Shown: in pieces, positions 8,075-18,397 of the stretch
How positions within the stretch are numbered: position 1 is the first letter of the stretch
Layout: each line of letters opens with the position of its first letter
Assembly: GCF_001655615.1 (NCBI RefSeq)
Contig: NZ_CP011567.1
Span: 5,403,001-5,467,000 of the forward strand
Length of the DNA stretch: 64,000 bases
Direction: 5' to 3'
Source: Pseudomonas sp. GR 6-02
Lineage (GTDB): Bacteria; Pseudomonadota; Gammaproteobacteria; Pseudomonadales; Pseudomonadaceae
Translations under genes and position numbers: made by a program
Notes under the pieces: model-generated
Told to the model about the DNA's origin: nothing
Database searches by the model: none
The model's input: the letters and a program-made list of their open reading frames with translations, nothing else

Positions 8075-8644
8075 ATGTCTACTTCACCCGTCACGCTGAT
8101 GGTTGCGCGTCGTGTCGCCGATGGGCGTTATCAGGACCTGATGGCCTGGTTGCGCGAAGGCGAGCAACTGGCCACCGACTTCCCCGGCTATCTCGGTTCT
8201 GGCGTGCTCGCTCCGCCGCCCGAGGATGACGAATTCCAGATTATTTTCCGCTTCGCCGACGAGCAGACCCTGCACGCCTGGGAGCATTCCGCGTCGCGTA
8301 CCGCTTGGCTGGGACGCGGCAGCAATCTGTTTGCCCATCCTTCGGAGCATCGGGTCAGTGGCATCGATGGCTGGTTCGGTGCGGTAGGGCAACGCCCGCC
8401 ACGCTGGAAGCAGGCCGTGGCGATCTGGCTGGCGTTCTTTCCGGTGTCCCTGCTGTTCAACTTTGTGCTGGGACCGTTATTGGCTGAAACGGGATTGCTG
8501 GCCCGGGTGTTCGTCAGCACCCTGTGCCTGACACCACTGATGGTTTATTTCTTCATTCCATTGTCGACCCATCTGTTGGCCGGCTGGCTGAACACCGCAC
8601 CGCAACAACCGTTGCCCGCAACGCCTACTACCCAAAATCAGTAA
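8075..8644 (+). CDS. Antibiotic-biosynthesis-monooxygenase-fold membrane protein
   Basis: 189 residues from ATG 8075, with GGAG at 8064-8067. Residues 1-95 form an ABM-type ferredoxin-like domain (start SPVTLMVARRV; FRFADEQTLHAWEHS). Two hydrophobic helices follow, near 115-138 and 142-168, and a short Pro/Thr-rich tail. ABM domains bind small aromatic compounds, haem or quinones; here the domain should sit on the cytoplasmic face of the inner membrane. It is the first gene downstream of the divergent LitR-like regulator and heads the run towards folM-folE-folX, so light control is plausible. The substrate is unknown. Confidence 0.75.
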   Translation: MSTSPVTLMVARRVADGRYQDLMAWLREGEQLATDFPGYLGSGVLAPPPEDDEFQIIFRFADEQTLHAWEHSASRTAWLGRGSNLFAHPSEHRVSGIDGWFGAVGQRPPRWKQAVAIWLAFFPVSLLFNFVLGPLLAETGLLARVFVSTLCLTPLMVYFFIPLSTHLLAGWLNTAPQQPLPATPTTQNQ

Positions 8645-8716
8645 CTCTTGCAGGAGCGTAGGTGCACGACTCCCGTCGCTGGTATAGTTTTGCTCTAACC
8701 GCGACGCGAGCCGTTC

Positions 8717-9427
8717 ATGACCTCTTCCGCAGCCCCCATCCTCATCACCGGTGCCGGCCAGCGTGTCGGCCTGCACTGTGCGCAGCGTTTGCTCGAAGAC
8801 GGCCATCCGGTCATTTTCAGCTACCGCAGCGAACGCCCCGGCGTAAAGACCCTGCGCGATCTGGGAGCAACAGCGGTGTTCGCGGACTTTTCCAGCGAGG
8901 CCGGGATTCTCGCGTTCATCGGTGAATTGAAGAACCACACCGACAGCCTGCGGGCGATAGTCCACAACGCCTCCGAATGGCTGGCCGAAAACCCGGGCGC
9001 CGAAGCCGATGCCTTCACCCGCATGTTCAGCGTGCACATGCTGGCGCCCTACCTGATCAACCTGCACTGTGCCGATTTACTCAGACGCTCAAGCCCCGCC
9101 GACATCGTGCACATCAGCGATGACGTGACCCGCAAGGGCAGCAGCAAGCACATCGGCTACTGCGCCAGCAAAGCCGGGCTCGACAGCCTGACCCTGTCCT
9201 TTGCCGCCAAGTACGCGCCAGACATCAAGGTCAACGGTATCGCGCCAGCCCTGCTACTGTTCAATCCCGACGACGACGCGGCGTACCGCGCCAGGGTCCT
9301 GGCCAAATCCGCACTGGGCATCGAGCCCGGCAGCGAAGTGATCTACCAGAGCCTGCGCTATTTGTTCGACAACCCTTATGTCACCGGCACGACCCTGACC
9401 GTCAATGGCGGACGGCACGTCAAATAA
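8717..9427 (+). CDS. folM: Dihydromonapterin reductase FolM
   Basis: 236 residues, SDR fold. The nucleotide-binding TGAGQRVG is at 11-18, with NAS replacing the usual NAG (HNASEW), and the catalytic pair sits in YCASK. The family reduces dihydromonapterin to tetrahydromonapterin with NADPH, a cofactor for phenylalanine hydroxylase in Pseudomonas. The call is strengthened by the adjacent folE and folX genes, which supply the earlier steps. The gap to folE is only 23 bp, consistent with one operon. Confidence 0.92.
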   Translation: MTSSAAPILITGAGQRVGLHCAQRLLEDGHPVIFSYRSERPGVKTLRDLGATAVFADFSSEAGILAFIGELKNHTDSLRAIVHNASEWLAENPGAEADAFTRMFSVHMLAPYLINLHCADLLRRSSPADIVHISDDVTRKGSSKHIGYCASKAGLDSLTLSFAAKYAPDIKVNGIAPALLLFNPDDDAAYRARVLAKSALGIEPGSEVIYQSLRYLFDNPYVTGTTLTVNGGRHVK

Positions 9428-9450
9428 GCCGCCCCCGCGAGGATGTCCCC

Positions 9451-10026
9451 ATGACGTTATCCCTGCCCCACAGCACCCTGTCCCAGAGCTATCGCGAGAT
9501 CCTTATCGGCCTGGGTGAAAACCCCGACCGCGAAGGGCTGCAAGACACCCCGTTGCGCGCCGCCAAGGCCATGCAATACCTGTGTCACGGTTACGAACAG
9601 AGCGTCGAAGAGATCGTCAACGGCGCACTGTTCGCCTCCGACAACGATGAAATGATCATTGTCGACAACATCGAGTTGTACTCGCTGTGTGAACATCACA
9701 TGTTGCCCTTCATCGGCAAGGCGCATGTGGCTTATATTCCAACGGGCAAGGTGCTGGGCCTGTCGAAGATTGCACGGCTTGTGGATATGTTCGCCCGCCG
9801 CCTGCAAATCCAGGAGAACCTCACCCGGCAAATCGCCGAGGCCGTGCAGCAAGTGACCGATGCCGCCGGTGTCGCGGTGGTCATCGAAGCCCAGCACATG
9901 TGCATGATGATGCGCGGCGTCGAGAAACAGAATTCGACCATGAACACCTCGGTGATGCTCGGTGCCTTCCGCGAGTCGAGCAACACCCGCCAGGAGTTCC
10001 TGCAATTGATTGGACGGAGCAAGTAG
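9451..10026 (+). CDS. folE: GTP cyclohydrolase I
   Basis: 191 residues. FolE converts GTP to 7,8-dihydroneopterin triphosphate, the first pterin step. Zinc ligands are visible in SLCEHH and in QHMCMMMRG, and the active-site region GKAHVAYIP is intact. GAGG precedes the ATG. Within folM-folE-folX this copy most likely feeds tetrahydromonapterin rather than only folate. In P. putida a folE copy is light-induced under class II LitR; the nearby LOV and LitR genes fit that. Confidence 0.95.
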   Translation: MTLSLPHSTLSQSYREILIGLGENPDREGLQDTPLRAAKAMQYLCHGYEQSVEEIVNGALFASDNDEMIIVDNIELYSLCEHHMLPFIGKAHVAYIPTGKVLGLSKIARLVDMFARRLQIQENLTRQIAEAVQQVTDAAGVAVVIEAQHMCMMMRGVEKQNSTMNTSVMLGAFRESSNTRQEFLQLIGRSK

Positions 10027-10028
10027 CA

Positions 10029-10400
10029 ATGCCACAACTTCAACCAGGAATGGCACGCATCCGGGTCAAGGACCTGTGTTTGCGAACTTTCATCGGGATC
10101 AACGAGGACGAAATCCTCAACAAGCAGGATGTGCTGATCAACCTGACCATCCTGTATGCCGCCCAGGACGCCGTGCGTGACAACGACATCGATCACGCGC
10201 TGAACTACCGCACCATCACCAAGGCGATCATTGCCCACGTGGAAGGCAATCGCTTTGCCCTGCTCGAGCGCCTGACCCAGGAGCTGCTGGACCTGATCAT
10301 GGCCAACGAGTCGGTGCTGTATGCCGAAGTCGAAGTCGACAAGCCCCACGCCCTGCGCTTCGCCGAGTCGGTGTCGATTACCCTGGCCGCCAGCCGCTGA
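10029..10400 (+). CDS. folX: Dihydroneopterin triphosphate 2'-epimerase
   Basis: 123 residues from ATG 10029, two bases after the folE stop. The fold is that of the FolB/FolX tunnelling enzymes (TFIGINEDE near the start; [13 protein letters not shown]). The folM-folE neighbourhood and the sequence favour FolX, which epimerises dihydroneopterin triphosphate towards monapterin, over the aldolase FolB. A small hairpin with a T-run follows the stop. Confidence 0.9.
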   Translation: MPQLQPGMARIRVKDLCLRTFIGINEDEILNKQDVLINLTILYAAQDAVRDNDIDHALNYRTITKAIIAHVEGNRFALLERLTQELLDLIMANESVLYAEVEVDKPHALRFAESVSITLAASR

Positions 10401-10406
10401 CCGCGT

Positions 10407-10432
10407 CTGGCGTATCGCTCGCCAGGCTTTTA
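10407..10432 (+). terminator. Weak terminator after folX
   Basis: CTGGCG / CGCCAG form a 6-bp stem with a 7-base loop, followed by GCTTTTAT. It begins seven bases after the folX stop. It may only partly separate folX from the DUF1244 gene. Confidence 0.55.
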
Positions 10433-10468
10433 TCATCCGCGCCACGATTTGATTGCACAGAGCCCATC

Positions 10469-10765
10469 ATGAACGATCAACAACGCCTGGAACTTGAAGC
10501 CGCCGCCTTTCGCCGGCTGGTTGCCCACCTGGACAGCCGCAAGGACGTGCAGAACATCGACCTGATGAACCTCTCGGGTTTCTGCCGCAACTGCCTGTCC
10601 AAGTGGTACAAGGCCGCCGCCGACGAACGCCAGATCGACGTCAGCCTCGATGAAGCCCGCGAAGTGGTTTACGGCATGCCGTATGCCGAGTGGAAAGCCC
10701 AATACCAGAAAGAAGCCAGCGCCGACCAACAAGCGGCGTTCGCCAAAGGAAAACCCAATGAGTGA
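10469..10765 (+). CDS. DUF1244 domain protein
   Basis: 98 residues, matching the small DUF1244 family of proteobacteria: LSGFCRNCLSKWY with a CxxC pair and YGMPYAEWKAQYQ. The function is unknown; the CxxC pair could bind a metal. It overlaps the next gene by eight bases and follows folX, an arrangement also found in other pseudomonads. Confidence 0.88.
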   Translation: MNDQQRLELEAAAFRRLVAHLDSRKDVQNIDLMNLSGFCRNCLSKWYKAAADERQIDVSLDEAREVVYGMPYAEWKAQYQKEASADQQAAFAKGKPNE

Positions 10766-11096
10766 TTTGAACACCCTGCGCGCCAGCCTCAAGAGTGGCG
10801 AACACGTTTTCGCCGACACCCTGGCGTTCATTGCCGCCGGTTATGACTACCAGCCCCAGGCTTTCAACAACGGTGGCGTGGAAAACGCAGCCGGGCAGAA
10901 CGAAGGCTCGTGCAAGACCCTGGGCCTGGCGCTGCTGGAAAGTCTGAGCGATGAAGAAGCGCTGTTGGCGTTTGGCGAGCATTATCGTTCGGTGGTAGCC
11001 ACGCCCGAAGGCAGCGACCACGGCAATATCCGGGCGCTGATTGCCCATGGCTTGGCGGGTGTGAAGTTCGCTCAGCAGCCACTGACTCGTCGCTAA
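10758..11096 (+). CDS. HopJ type III effector family protein
   Basis: 112 residues from ATG 10758, which overlaps the DUF1244 stop by eight bases (ATGAGTGA). The sequence (FIAAGYDYQPQAFNNG, NEGSCKTLGLALLE) is that of the HopJ family. The name derives from a Pseudomonas syringae protein, but the family is widespread in species without a matching secretion system, so an effector role should not be assumed. It closes the folM-folE-folX-DUF1244 run. Confidence 0.88.
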   Translation: MSDLNTLRASLKSGEHVFADTLAFIAAGYDYQPQAFNNGGVENAAGQNEGSCKTLGLALLESLSDEEALLAFGEHYRSVVATPEGSDHGNIRALIAHGLAGVKFAQQPLTRR

Positions 11097-11100
11097 ACCT

Positions 11101-11126
11101 GTGGCGAGGGAGCTTGCTCCCTCGCC
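11101..11126. repeat. REP palindrome (GTGGCGAGGGAGC family)
   Basis: GGCGAGGGAGC and GCTCCCTCGCC form a perfect 11-bp inverted repeat around TT, preceded by GT. The same core recurs in the REPIN at 58987-59116. It lies five bases after the HopJ-family stop. Confidence 0.8.
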
Positions 11127-11267
11127 TCAGATTATGCGTCGCCATCGATCGGTATCAGGGCACATCCCGACTTTTAAGATTGACCCGGCAACTTTATTTC
11201 GTTTGCCGGACACCTCTGCTCGCGGCTTAGATAAAAAGAAGCATCCCTTCTTCAGAGTCAGCCATCC

Positions 11268-12518
11268 ATGCGCAGCGAAACCATCAGTCAGTCGATTTCC
11301 ATTGTTCACCCCATCAGTCTCAGCCACGGCAAAAATGCCGAAGTCTGGGACACCGATGGCAAGCGCTACATCGACTTTGTCGGGGGAATCGGCGTACTGA
11401 ACCTCGGCCATTGCCATCCACGCATCGTCGAGGCCATTCGTGAACAAGCCACCCGCCTGACCCACTACGCGTTCAACGCGGCTCCCCATGTGCCTTACAT
11501 CGAACTCATGGATCGCCTGGCCGCGTTTATTCCAGTGGATTACCCGGTCAGCGGCATGCTCACCAACAGCGGCGCGGAAGCGGCGGAAAACGCCCTGAAG
11601 ATCGTCCGCGGCGCCACCGGCCGCACCGCGATCATTGCCTTTGACGGCGCCTTCCACGGCCGCACGCTGGCCACTCTCAACCTCAACGGCAAGGTCGCGC
11701 CTTACAAGCAGAAAGTCGGCGTGCTGCCGGGGCCGGTGTACCACCTGCCCTTCCCCAGCAAAGACAATGACGTGACCTGCGCCGAGGCCCTGAAGGCGAT
11801 GGATCGGCTGTTCAGCGTCGAGATCGACGTGAATGACGTGGCCTGTTTTATCGTCGAACCGGTACAGGGCGAAGGCGGGTTTCTGGCGATGGATGTGGAA
11901 TTCGCCCAAGCGCTGCGGCGTTTCTGTGATGACAAAGGCATTTTGCTGATTGCCGATGAAATCCAGTCCGGCTTCGGCCGCACCGGCCAGCGGTTTGCGT
12001 TTTCGCGACTGGGCATTGAGCCGGACCTGATCCTGCTGGGTAAAAGCATTGCCGGTGGCGTGCCGCTGGGTGCGGTTGTCGGGCGCAAGTCGCTAGTCGA
12101 CAACTTGCCCAAGGGCGGATTGGGCGGCACCTACTCAGGCAATCCCATCGCCTGCGCCGCCGCGCTGGCGACCCTGGACGAAATGAGTGATGCACATCTG
12201 CATGCCTGGGGCACGCAGCAGGAAGAAGCGATTGTCAGCCGCTACGAAGCCTGGCGGGCACGCGGACTGTCACCGTATCTGGGCCGTTTGACCGGCGTGG
12301 GTGCGATGCGCGGCATCGAACTGATCAATGCCGACGGCACACCGGCTTCGGCGCAATTGACACAACTGCTGGCGCTGGCCCGAGACTCGGGCTTGCTGCT
12401 GATGCCCAGCGGCAAGTCGCGCCACATCATTCGGCTGCTCGCGCCATTGACCACTGAGGCCGCCGTGCTGGAAGAAGGGCTGGATATTCTTGAGGCGTGC
12501 CTGGCGAAATTGTCCTGA
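11268..12518 (+). CDS. Class III aminotransferase, 2-aminoadipate/GABA type
   Basis: 416 residues, fold-type I PLP enzyme. TNSGAEAAENALK binds the cofactor phosphate, DEIQSGFGRTG contains the Asp that contacts the pyridine N, and the Schiff-base Lys is in LLGKSIAGG. From memory it closely resembles the P. putida enzyme reported to transaminate 2-aminoadipate in D-lysine catabolism; classic GabT/DavT enzymes are the alternative. It stands alone on the plus strand between a REP element and a bidirectional terminator. Confidence 0.82.
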   Translation: MRSETISQSISIVHPISLSHGKNAEVWDTDGKRYIDFVGGIGVLNLGHCHPRIVEAIREQATRLTHYAFNAAPHVPYIELMDRLAAFIPVDYPVSGMLTNSGAEAAENALKIVRGATGRTAIIAFDGAFHGRTLATLNLNGKVAPYKQKVGVLPGPVYHLPFPSKDNDVTCAEALKAMDRLFSVEIDVNDVACFIVEPVQGEGGFLAMDVEFAQALRRFCDDKGILLIADEIQSGFGRTGQRFAFSRLGIEPDLILLGKSIAGGVPLGAVVGRKSLVDNLPKGGLGGTYSGNPIACAAALATLDEMSDAHLHAWGTQQEEAIVSRYEAWRARGLSPYLGRLTGVGAMRGIELINADGTPASAQLTQLLALARDSGLLLMPSGKSRHIIRLLAPLTTEAAVLEEGLDILEACLAKLS

Positions 12519-12537
12519 GGCAGAATCGTCTGCCCAC

Positions 12538-12564
12538 AAAAAACCGGCCAAGGCCGGTTTTTTT
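12538..12564. terminator. Bidirectional terminator between aminotransferase and trxB
   Basis: AACCGGCC-AA-GGCCGGTT with A-run on the left and T-run on the right gives a terminator for both convergent genes. Confidence 0.88.
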
Positions 12565-12577
12565 GTTTTCTACGGAA

Positions 12578-13854
<1,277 letters not shown>

Positions 13855-14610
13855 ATGCCCGCCCCCGTTCTGTCCGGCCCGCAATACCTGCGCGAAGGCC
13901 TCAATCTGGTCCTGAGCCCAAGTCTGCGTCTGTTCGTGTTGCTGCCGCTGGCGATCAACCTGGTGCTGTTCGTCGGATTGATCTATCTGGCCGGTCATCA
14001 GTTCAGCCTATGGGTCGATACGCTGATGCCGTCCCTGCCCGATTGGCTGAGCTTCCTCAGCTATATCCTCTGGCCGATATTCGTGGTGTTGGTGGTGTTG
14101 ATGGTGTTCTTCACCTTCACAATGCTCGCCAACGTTATTGCCGCACCGTTCAACGGCTTCCTCGCGGAGAAAGTCGAAGTGGTGGTGCGCGGCACCGACG
14201 ATTTCCCGACCTTCAGCTGGGGCGAACTGATCGCCATGATCCCCCGTACCCTGACCCGGGAAATGCGCAAGCTCGGCTACTTCCTGCCAAGGGCCATCGG
14301 GCTGTTCATCCTCTCCTTCATCCCGGTGGTGAACATCATTGCCGCACCGCTGTGGCTGCTGTTCGGGGTGTGGATGATGGCGATCCAATACATCGACTAC
14401 CCGGCGGACAACCACAAGCTGGGCTGGAACGAGATGCTCGCCTGGCTGCGCAAGAAGCGCTGGCAGAGCATGAGTTTTGGTGGGATCGTTTATCTGGTGC
14501 TGCTGATTCCGGTGGTGAACATTTTGATGATGCCGGCGGCCGTGGCTGGTGCGACGCTGTTCTGGGTGCGTGAGCGTGGCGCGGAGAATCTGGTGGCGGA
14601 ACGCAGTTAA
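13855..14610 (+). CDS. cysZ: Sulfate transporter CysZ
   Basis: 251 residues from ATG 13855 with GGAG at 13845-13848; a longer frame begins at 13762 without a ribosome site. Several strongly hydrophobic segments (near 25-50, 65-100, 140-170 and 200-230) and [14 protein letters not shown] mark the CysZ/EI24 family. It mediates sulfate uptake across the inner membrane for cysteine synthesis. The cysD-cysNC genes lie about 9 kb away rather than adjacent. Confidence 0.93.
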   Translation: MPAPVLSGPQYLREGLNLVLSPSLRLFVLLPLAINLVLFVGLIYLAGHQFSLWVDTLMPSLPDWLSFLSYILWPIFVVLVVLMVFFTFTMLANVIAAPFNGFLAEKVEVVVRGTDDFPTFSWGELIAMIPRTLTREMRKLGYFLPRAIGLFILSFIPVVNIIAAPLWLLFGVWMMAIQYIDYPADNHKLGWNEMLAWLRKKRWQSMSFGGIVYLVLLIPVVNILMMPAAVAGATLFWVRERGAENLVAERS

Positions 14611-14674
14611 TCGCGTCATATATCCATCATCCCACCGTCACAATGACGACATGGCCTCAGCCGACACTGAGGTC

Positions 14675-15850
14675 ATGACGACAGCTCTGCATATCACTCT
14701 GATCACCGAAACCTTCCCCCCGGAAATCAACGGCGTGGCCAATACTCTTGGCCGCTTGTTCGACGGTTTGCGCGCGCGCGGGCATCAGGTCGAGTTGGTG
14801 CGGCCACGTCAGGGCGGCGACCCGCTGACGGGCAGCAATGATGAGTTGCTGCTGTGTCGAGGCTGGCCGCTGCCGGGTTATCCCGGCCTGCAATGGGGCC
14901 AGTCGTCGATGCACAAGCTGCTGCGGCGCTGGAAGCGCCATCGCCCGGACGTGTTGTACATCGCCACCGAAGGACCGCTGGGGTTGTCGGCGTTACGCGC
15001 GGCACGGCGTTTGGGGATTTCGGTGGTCAGCGGCTTTCATACCAATTTTCAGCAGTATTCCAGCCAGTATGGGCTCGGGTTGCTGACGCGCTTGCTGACC
15101 CACTACCTGCGCTGGTTTCACAATCGCTCGACCCTGACCCTGGTGCCCAGCGCCAGCCAGCGACTGGAGCTGGAGCGGCGCAGTTTCGAGCGTCTGGCGT
15201 TACTCTCTCGAGGCGTCGACAGCCAGTTGTTTCATCCGGTCAAACGACTGAAACCGCTGCGTGAGCAATGGGGACTGGCCGAGGATGACATCGCCTTCAT
15301 CCACGTAGGACGCCTGGCCCAGGAGAAGAATCTTGGCCTGCTCAAGCGCAGTTTCGACGCGCTGAAAACCACTTATCCACAGCGCAACATGAAATTGATT
15401 GTGGTCGGTGACGGTCCGCAACGATCGGCGCTGGAAAAGGAATTGCCCGAGGCGATTTTTTGCGGCTCACAACGCGGCGAAGCGCTGGCCAGTCACTATG
15501 CCTCGGGGGATGTGTTTCTGTTTCCGAGCCTGACCGAAACCTTCGGCAATGTGGTACTTGAGGCATTGGCCTCAGGGCTGGGGGTGGTGGCGTACGATCA
15601 GGCTGCGGCGGCTCAGCATATTCGCCATGGCTACAACGGCGTATTGGCCATGCCCGGGGATGAACAGGCGTTCTGCGATGCGGCACGTTGGCTGCTGGAG
15701 GAGCGCGAAACCTTGCGCTGCATGCGGCTCAATGCCCGCCAGCATGCAAGCCGTCAGGGCTGGGCGGCGATTATCGATCAGTTCGAGGGGCAGTTGCGGG
15801 GGGCTTGCTCGCAGGAACAAGTTCTATCCGATGCAGCGTTGTTGCCTTAA
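14675..15850 (+). CDS. GT4-family glycosyltransferase, mannosyltransferase-like
   Basis: 391 residues. The GT-B fold starts with ITETFPPEINGVANTLG and contains the retaining-transferase EX7E motif in ETFGNVVLEALASG. It resembles GDP-mannose-dependent alpha-mannosyltransferases acting on glycolipids, though the sugar donor is inferred. Two starts are possible: this ATG with GAGG rather close, or ATG 14651 without a clear ribosome site. The gap to cysZ is 64 bp on the same strand. Confidence 0.85.
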   Translation: MTTALHITLITETFPPEINGVANTLGRLFDGLRARGHQVELVRPRQGGDPLTGSNDELLLCRGWPLPGYPGLQWGQSSMHKLLRRWKRHRPDVLYIATEGPLGLSALRAARRLGISVVSGFHTNFQQYSSQYGLGLLTRLLTHYLRWFHNRSTLTLVPSASQRLELERRSFERLALLSRGVDSQLFHPVKRLKPLREQWGLAEDDIAFIHVGRLAQEKNLGLLKRSFDALKTTYPQRNMKLIVVGDGPQRSALEKELPEAIFCGSQRGEALASHYASGDVFLFPSLTETFGNVVLEALASGLGVVAYDQAAAAQHIRHGYNGVLAMPGDEQAFCDAARWLLEERETLRCMRLNARQHASRQGWAAIIDQFEGQLRGACSQEQVLSDAALLP

Positions 15851-15852
15851 AA

Positions 15853-15902
15853 GCTTCGCGGGCAAGCCTCGCCCCTGTAGGAGCGAGGCTTGCCCGCGAA
15901 GC
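15853..15902. repeat. REP hairpin (GCTTCGCGGGCAAGCCTCG family)
   Basis: A perfect 19-bp inverted repeat around a 12-base loop (CCCCTGTAGGAG) between two convergent genes. A shorter relative is at 62049-62074. It may also help end transcription. Confidence 0.82.
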
Positions 15903-15920
15903 GGCCTTTCCTGACGCCGC

Positions 15921-17024
15921 TTAAACCAGCGTCATTAACGCATCACGGCTGAATGGCAGAATGTCCTGCTCACGACCGTCACGCACTTTCTGCGCCCAGT
16001 CCGGGTCCACCAACAACGCACGCCCCACCGCCACCAGGTCGAACTCATCGTTATTCAAACGTTCCAGCAGTTTTTCCAGGCTGGCCGGCTGTGCGATCTT
16101 GTCGGTGTTGACCATGAATTGCAGGAACTCGCCATCCAGGCCGACGCTGCCAACGGTGATGGTCGGCTTGCCGGTGAGCTTGCGGGTCCAGCCGGCCAGG
16201 TTCAGTTCGGAACCGTCGAACTCCGGCTCCCAGAAACGGCGTGTCGAGCAGTGGAAAATATCCACGCCGGCGTCGGACAACGGCTTGAGAAATTCGCCCA
16301 ACGCCTCTGACGTCTGCACCAGACGCGCGGTGTAGTCCTGCTGCTTCCACTGGGAAAAACGGAAGATGATCGGGAATCCCTCGCCGACTGCTGCACGCAC
16401 CGCCTGAATCAATTCGATGGCGAAACGCGAACGGTTGGCCAGGCTGCCACCGTATTCGTCGGTGCGCTGGTTGCTGCCTTCCCAGAAGAACTGGTCCACC
16501 AGATAACCATGGGCACCGTGGATTTCCACGCCGTCCATGCCGATGCTCTGGGCGTCTTTGGCGGCTTGGGCGAACGCCGCGATCACCTCCTGGATATCCT
16601 GCTGGGTCATGCCGTGAACCACGACCTGTCCGTCTTTCAGTTTTTCCGACGGACCGTAACCCGGCACGCTGGCATCCGGCTCGGTGCCGATACGGCGCAC
16701 GCTGCCCACATGCCACAGTTGCGGAACGATCTTGCCGCCTTCGGCATGCACTGCATCGACGACTTTTTTCCAGCCGGCCAGTGCGTCTTCACCGTAGAAG
16801 TGCGGCACGTTCGGGTAACCGTTGGAGGCCTTGTGACCGACCGTGGTGCCTTCGGTGATGATCAGGCCAACTCCGGCGGCAGCGCGGCGACGGTAGTATT
16901 CAATCACTTTGGAGTTGGGCACGCCGCCCGGCGAAAACGAGCGGGTCATCGGTGCCATGACGACGCGGGTCGGCAGTTCGAGAGCGCCGAGGTGAAAAGG
17001 CTTGAACAGGGCTTTGACAGGCAT
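15921..17024 (-). CDS. NADH:flavin oxidoreductase, Old Yellow Enzyme family
   Basis: 367 residues from ATG 17024, with GGAG six bases upstream; a GTG at 17036 would add four residues. The (beta/alpha)8 FMN barrel shows VVMAPMTRS near the start, the substrate-binding HGAHGYLVDQFFW and DEYGGSLANRSRF. Such enzymes reduce activated C=C bonds of enals, enones or nitro-olefins with NAD(P)H. The physiological substrate is unknown. Upstream lies a 24-bp-stem REP hairpin. Confidence 0.9.
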   Translation of the reverse strand: MPVKALFKPFHLGALELPTRVVMAPMTRSFSPGGVPNSKVIEYYRRRAAAGVGLIITEGTTVGHKASNGYPNVPHFYGEDALAGWKKVVDAVHAEGGKIVPQLWHVGSVRRIGTEPDASVPGYGPSEKLKDGQVVVHGMTQQDIQEVIAAFAQAAKDAQSIGMDGVEIHGAHGYLVDQFFWEGSNQRTDEYGGSLANRSRFAIELIQAVRAAVGEGFPIIFRFSQWKQQDYTARLVQTSEALGEFLKPLSDAGVDIFHCSTRRFWEPEFDGSELNLAGWTRKLTGKPTITVGSVGLDGEFLQFMVNTDKIAQPASLEKLLERLNNDEFDLVAVGRALLVDPDWAQKVRDGREQDILPFSRDALMTLV

Positions 17025-17123
17025 TGGACGCTCCACGGGACATAGGCTTTATGACGGCGATAATATGGAGGGTGCCCTGCCTTGAACAGCACTATTGATT
17101 TGAGTGATTAAGGATTAGAAACG

Positions 17124-17196
17124 AAAAGATCGCAGCCTTCGGCAGCTTCTACAGAGGAATGTGAATACCTGTAGCTGCCGAAGGCTGCGATCTTTT
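17124..17196. repeat. Long REP hairpin between gpx and the OYE gene
   Basis: AAAAGATCGCAGCCTTCGGC and four more bases pair perfectly with 17173-17196, a 24-bp stem with a 25-base loop. A-run and T-run ends mean it could also act as a terminator for the glutathione peroxidase gene. This is a third REP family in the window. Confidence 0.82.
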
Positions 17197-17213
17197 GATC
17201 TTGATCTGCGCTT

Positions 17214-17696
17214 TTAACTCAGAGCTTTTTCAATCGCCTGGATAACAGAAGGATCATCCGGCGCCGTACGCGGCGAGAACCGCGCCAATACGCGACCGTC
17301 CTTGCCCAACAGGAATTTTTCGAAGTTCCAGGTGATGTCGCCCGGAAACTCCGCACCCTCGCCCGCCAGCAGGCGGTACAGCTGATGACGTTCGTGACCG
17401 TTGACTTCCAGCTTGCTGGACAACGGAAAGGTCACGCCATAGTTGAGGCTGCAGAACGCCTGGATCTCCTGCTCTGTGCCCGGTTCCTGCCCGGCAAACT
17501 GGTTGCACGGCAAGCCCAGCACGCTGAAACCCTTGCCCTTGTATTGCTGGTAGAGGTTTTCCAGAGCAGCGTACTGTGGGGTCAAGCCACATTTGGAGGC
17601 GACGTTGACCACCAGCACGACGTGCCCTTTGAAGGGCGCCAGAGGTAACTCCTGGCCATCCAAAGCTTTCAATGTAAGGTCGTGAAAAGCACTCAT
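17214..17696 (-). CDS. Glutathione peroxidase (BtuE-type thiol peroxidase)
   Basis: 160 residues from ATG 17696, with GGAG six bases upstream. The peroxidatic Cys36 is in VASKCGLTPQY, the Gln site in LPCNQFAGQEPG and the Trp in ITWNFEKFL. It is a Cys, not selenocysteine, enzyme; additional Cys residues (LPCNQF, AFCSL) suggest thioredoxin-dependent turnover as in BtuE. It detoxifies peroxides in the cytoplasm. Confidence 0.92.
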   Translation of the reverse strand: MSAFHDLTLKALDGQELPLAPFKGHVVLVVNVASKCGLTPQYAALENLYQQYKGKGFSVLGLPCNQFAGQEPGTEQEIQAFCSLNYGVTFPLSSKLEVNGHERHQLYRLLAGEGAEFPGDITWNFEKFLLGKDGRVLARFSPRTAPDDPSVIQAIEKALS

Positions 17697-17767
17697 GACG
17701 GACTCCAAATTTCCCGTGTTCTTCTCGAAACAGCCACTTGGTCATGTCGCCAAGGACAGCCGCGGAC

Positions 17768-17790
17768 TAAAAAGGCGCCCTCGGGCGCCT
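17768..17790 (-). terminator. Terminator of slyD
   Basis: AGGCGCCC-TC-GGGCGCCT, followed on the minus strand by a run of five T. It sits about 30 bases after the slyD stop. Confidence 0.85.
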
Positions 17791-17820
17791 CTCCAGTTCT
17801 CGAAAGCTTAGCGCAGAAAA

Positions 17821-18306
17821 TCAGTGGTGATGGCCACCTTCGCCATGGACGTGACCATGAGCGATTTCTTCCTGGCTGGCATCACGGATGGCAACGATCT
17901 TGACCTGGAAATTCAGGCGCTGACCGGCCAGCGGGTGGTTGCCGTCGACGGTGACATCGTCGCCGTCCAGATCGCGAATGGTGACGATCTGCATCTGGCC
18001 GTCCGGAGCGGAAGCGTGGAACTGCATGCCCACTTCCAGTTCATCGACGCCTTCGAACATGCTGCGGCTCAGGGTGCTGACCAGTTCAGCAGCGTATTCG
18101 CCGTAGGCATCTTCAGGTTCTACGGAGACTTTCAGTTCATCACCGACTGCTTTGCCTTCCAGCGCCTTTTCCAGGCCCGGAATGATGTTACCTGCGCCTT
18201 GCAGGTAGACCAGCGGCGCGCCGCCGGCGGAGCTGTCGATGACCTCACCAGCGTCGTTGGTCAGGGTATAGTCGATGGAGACAGCCTTATTGGCGGCGAT
18301 CAGCAT
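17821..18306 (-). CDS. slyD: FKBP-type peptidyl-prolyl isomerase SlyD
   Basis: 161 residues from ATG 18306; the longer upstream frame lacks a good start. The FKBP domain has an IF insert (YGEYAAELV onward), and the C-terminal tail is His-rich (HGHVHGEGGHHH), the nickel-binding feature of SlyD. It catalyses proline isomerisation, acts as a chaperone and helps hydrogenase or metal homeostasis. It is divergent from the DUF3565 gene. Confidence 0.94.
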   Translation of the reverse strand: MLIAANKAVSIDYTLTNDAGEVIDSSAGGAPLVYLQGAGNIIPGLEKALEGKAVGDELKVSVEPEDAYGEYAAELVSTLSRSMFEGVDELEVGMQFHASAPDGQMQIVTIRDLDGDDVTVDGNHPLAGQRLNFQVKIVAIRDASQEEIAHGHVHGEGGHHH

Positions 18307-18397
18307 GGGGCGAGACCTTTTGCATAAGAAAGATGAATGTCCAAGTTTAGCGAAGCAATCGCCCGAAAGCGAACACAACCCAGACAAACGGGGTGCA

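Noticed and set aside
10758..11096. HopJ-family gene as evidence of a type III secretion effector
   Set aside because: The family is common in non-pathogens and here follows folX and a DUF1244 gene; no secretion genes are present.
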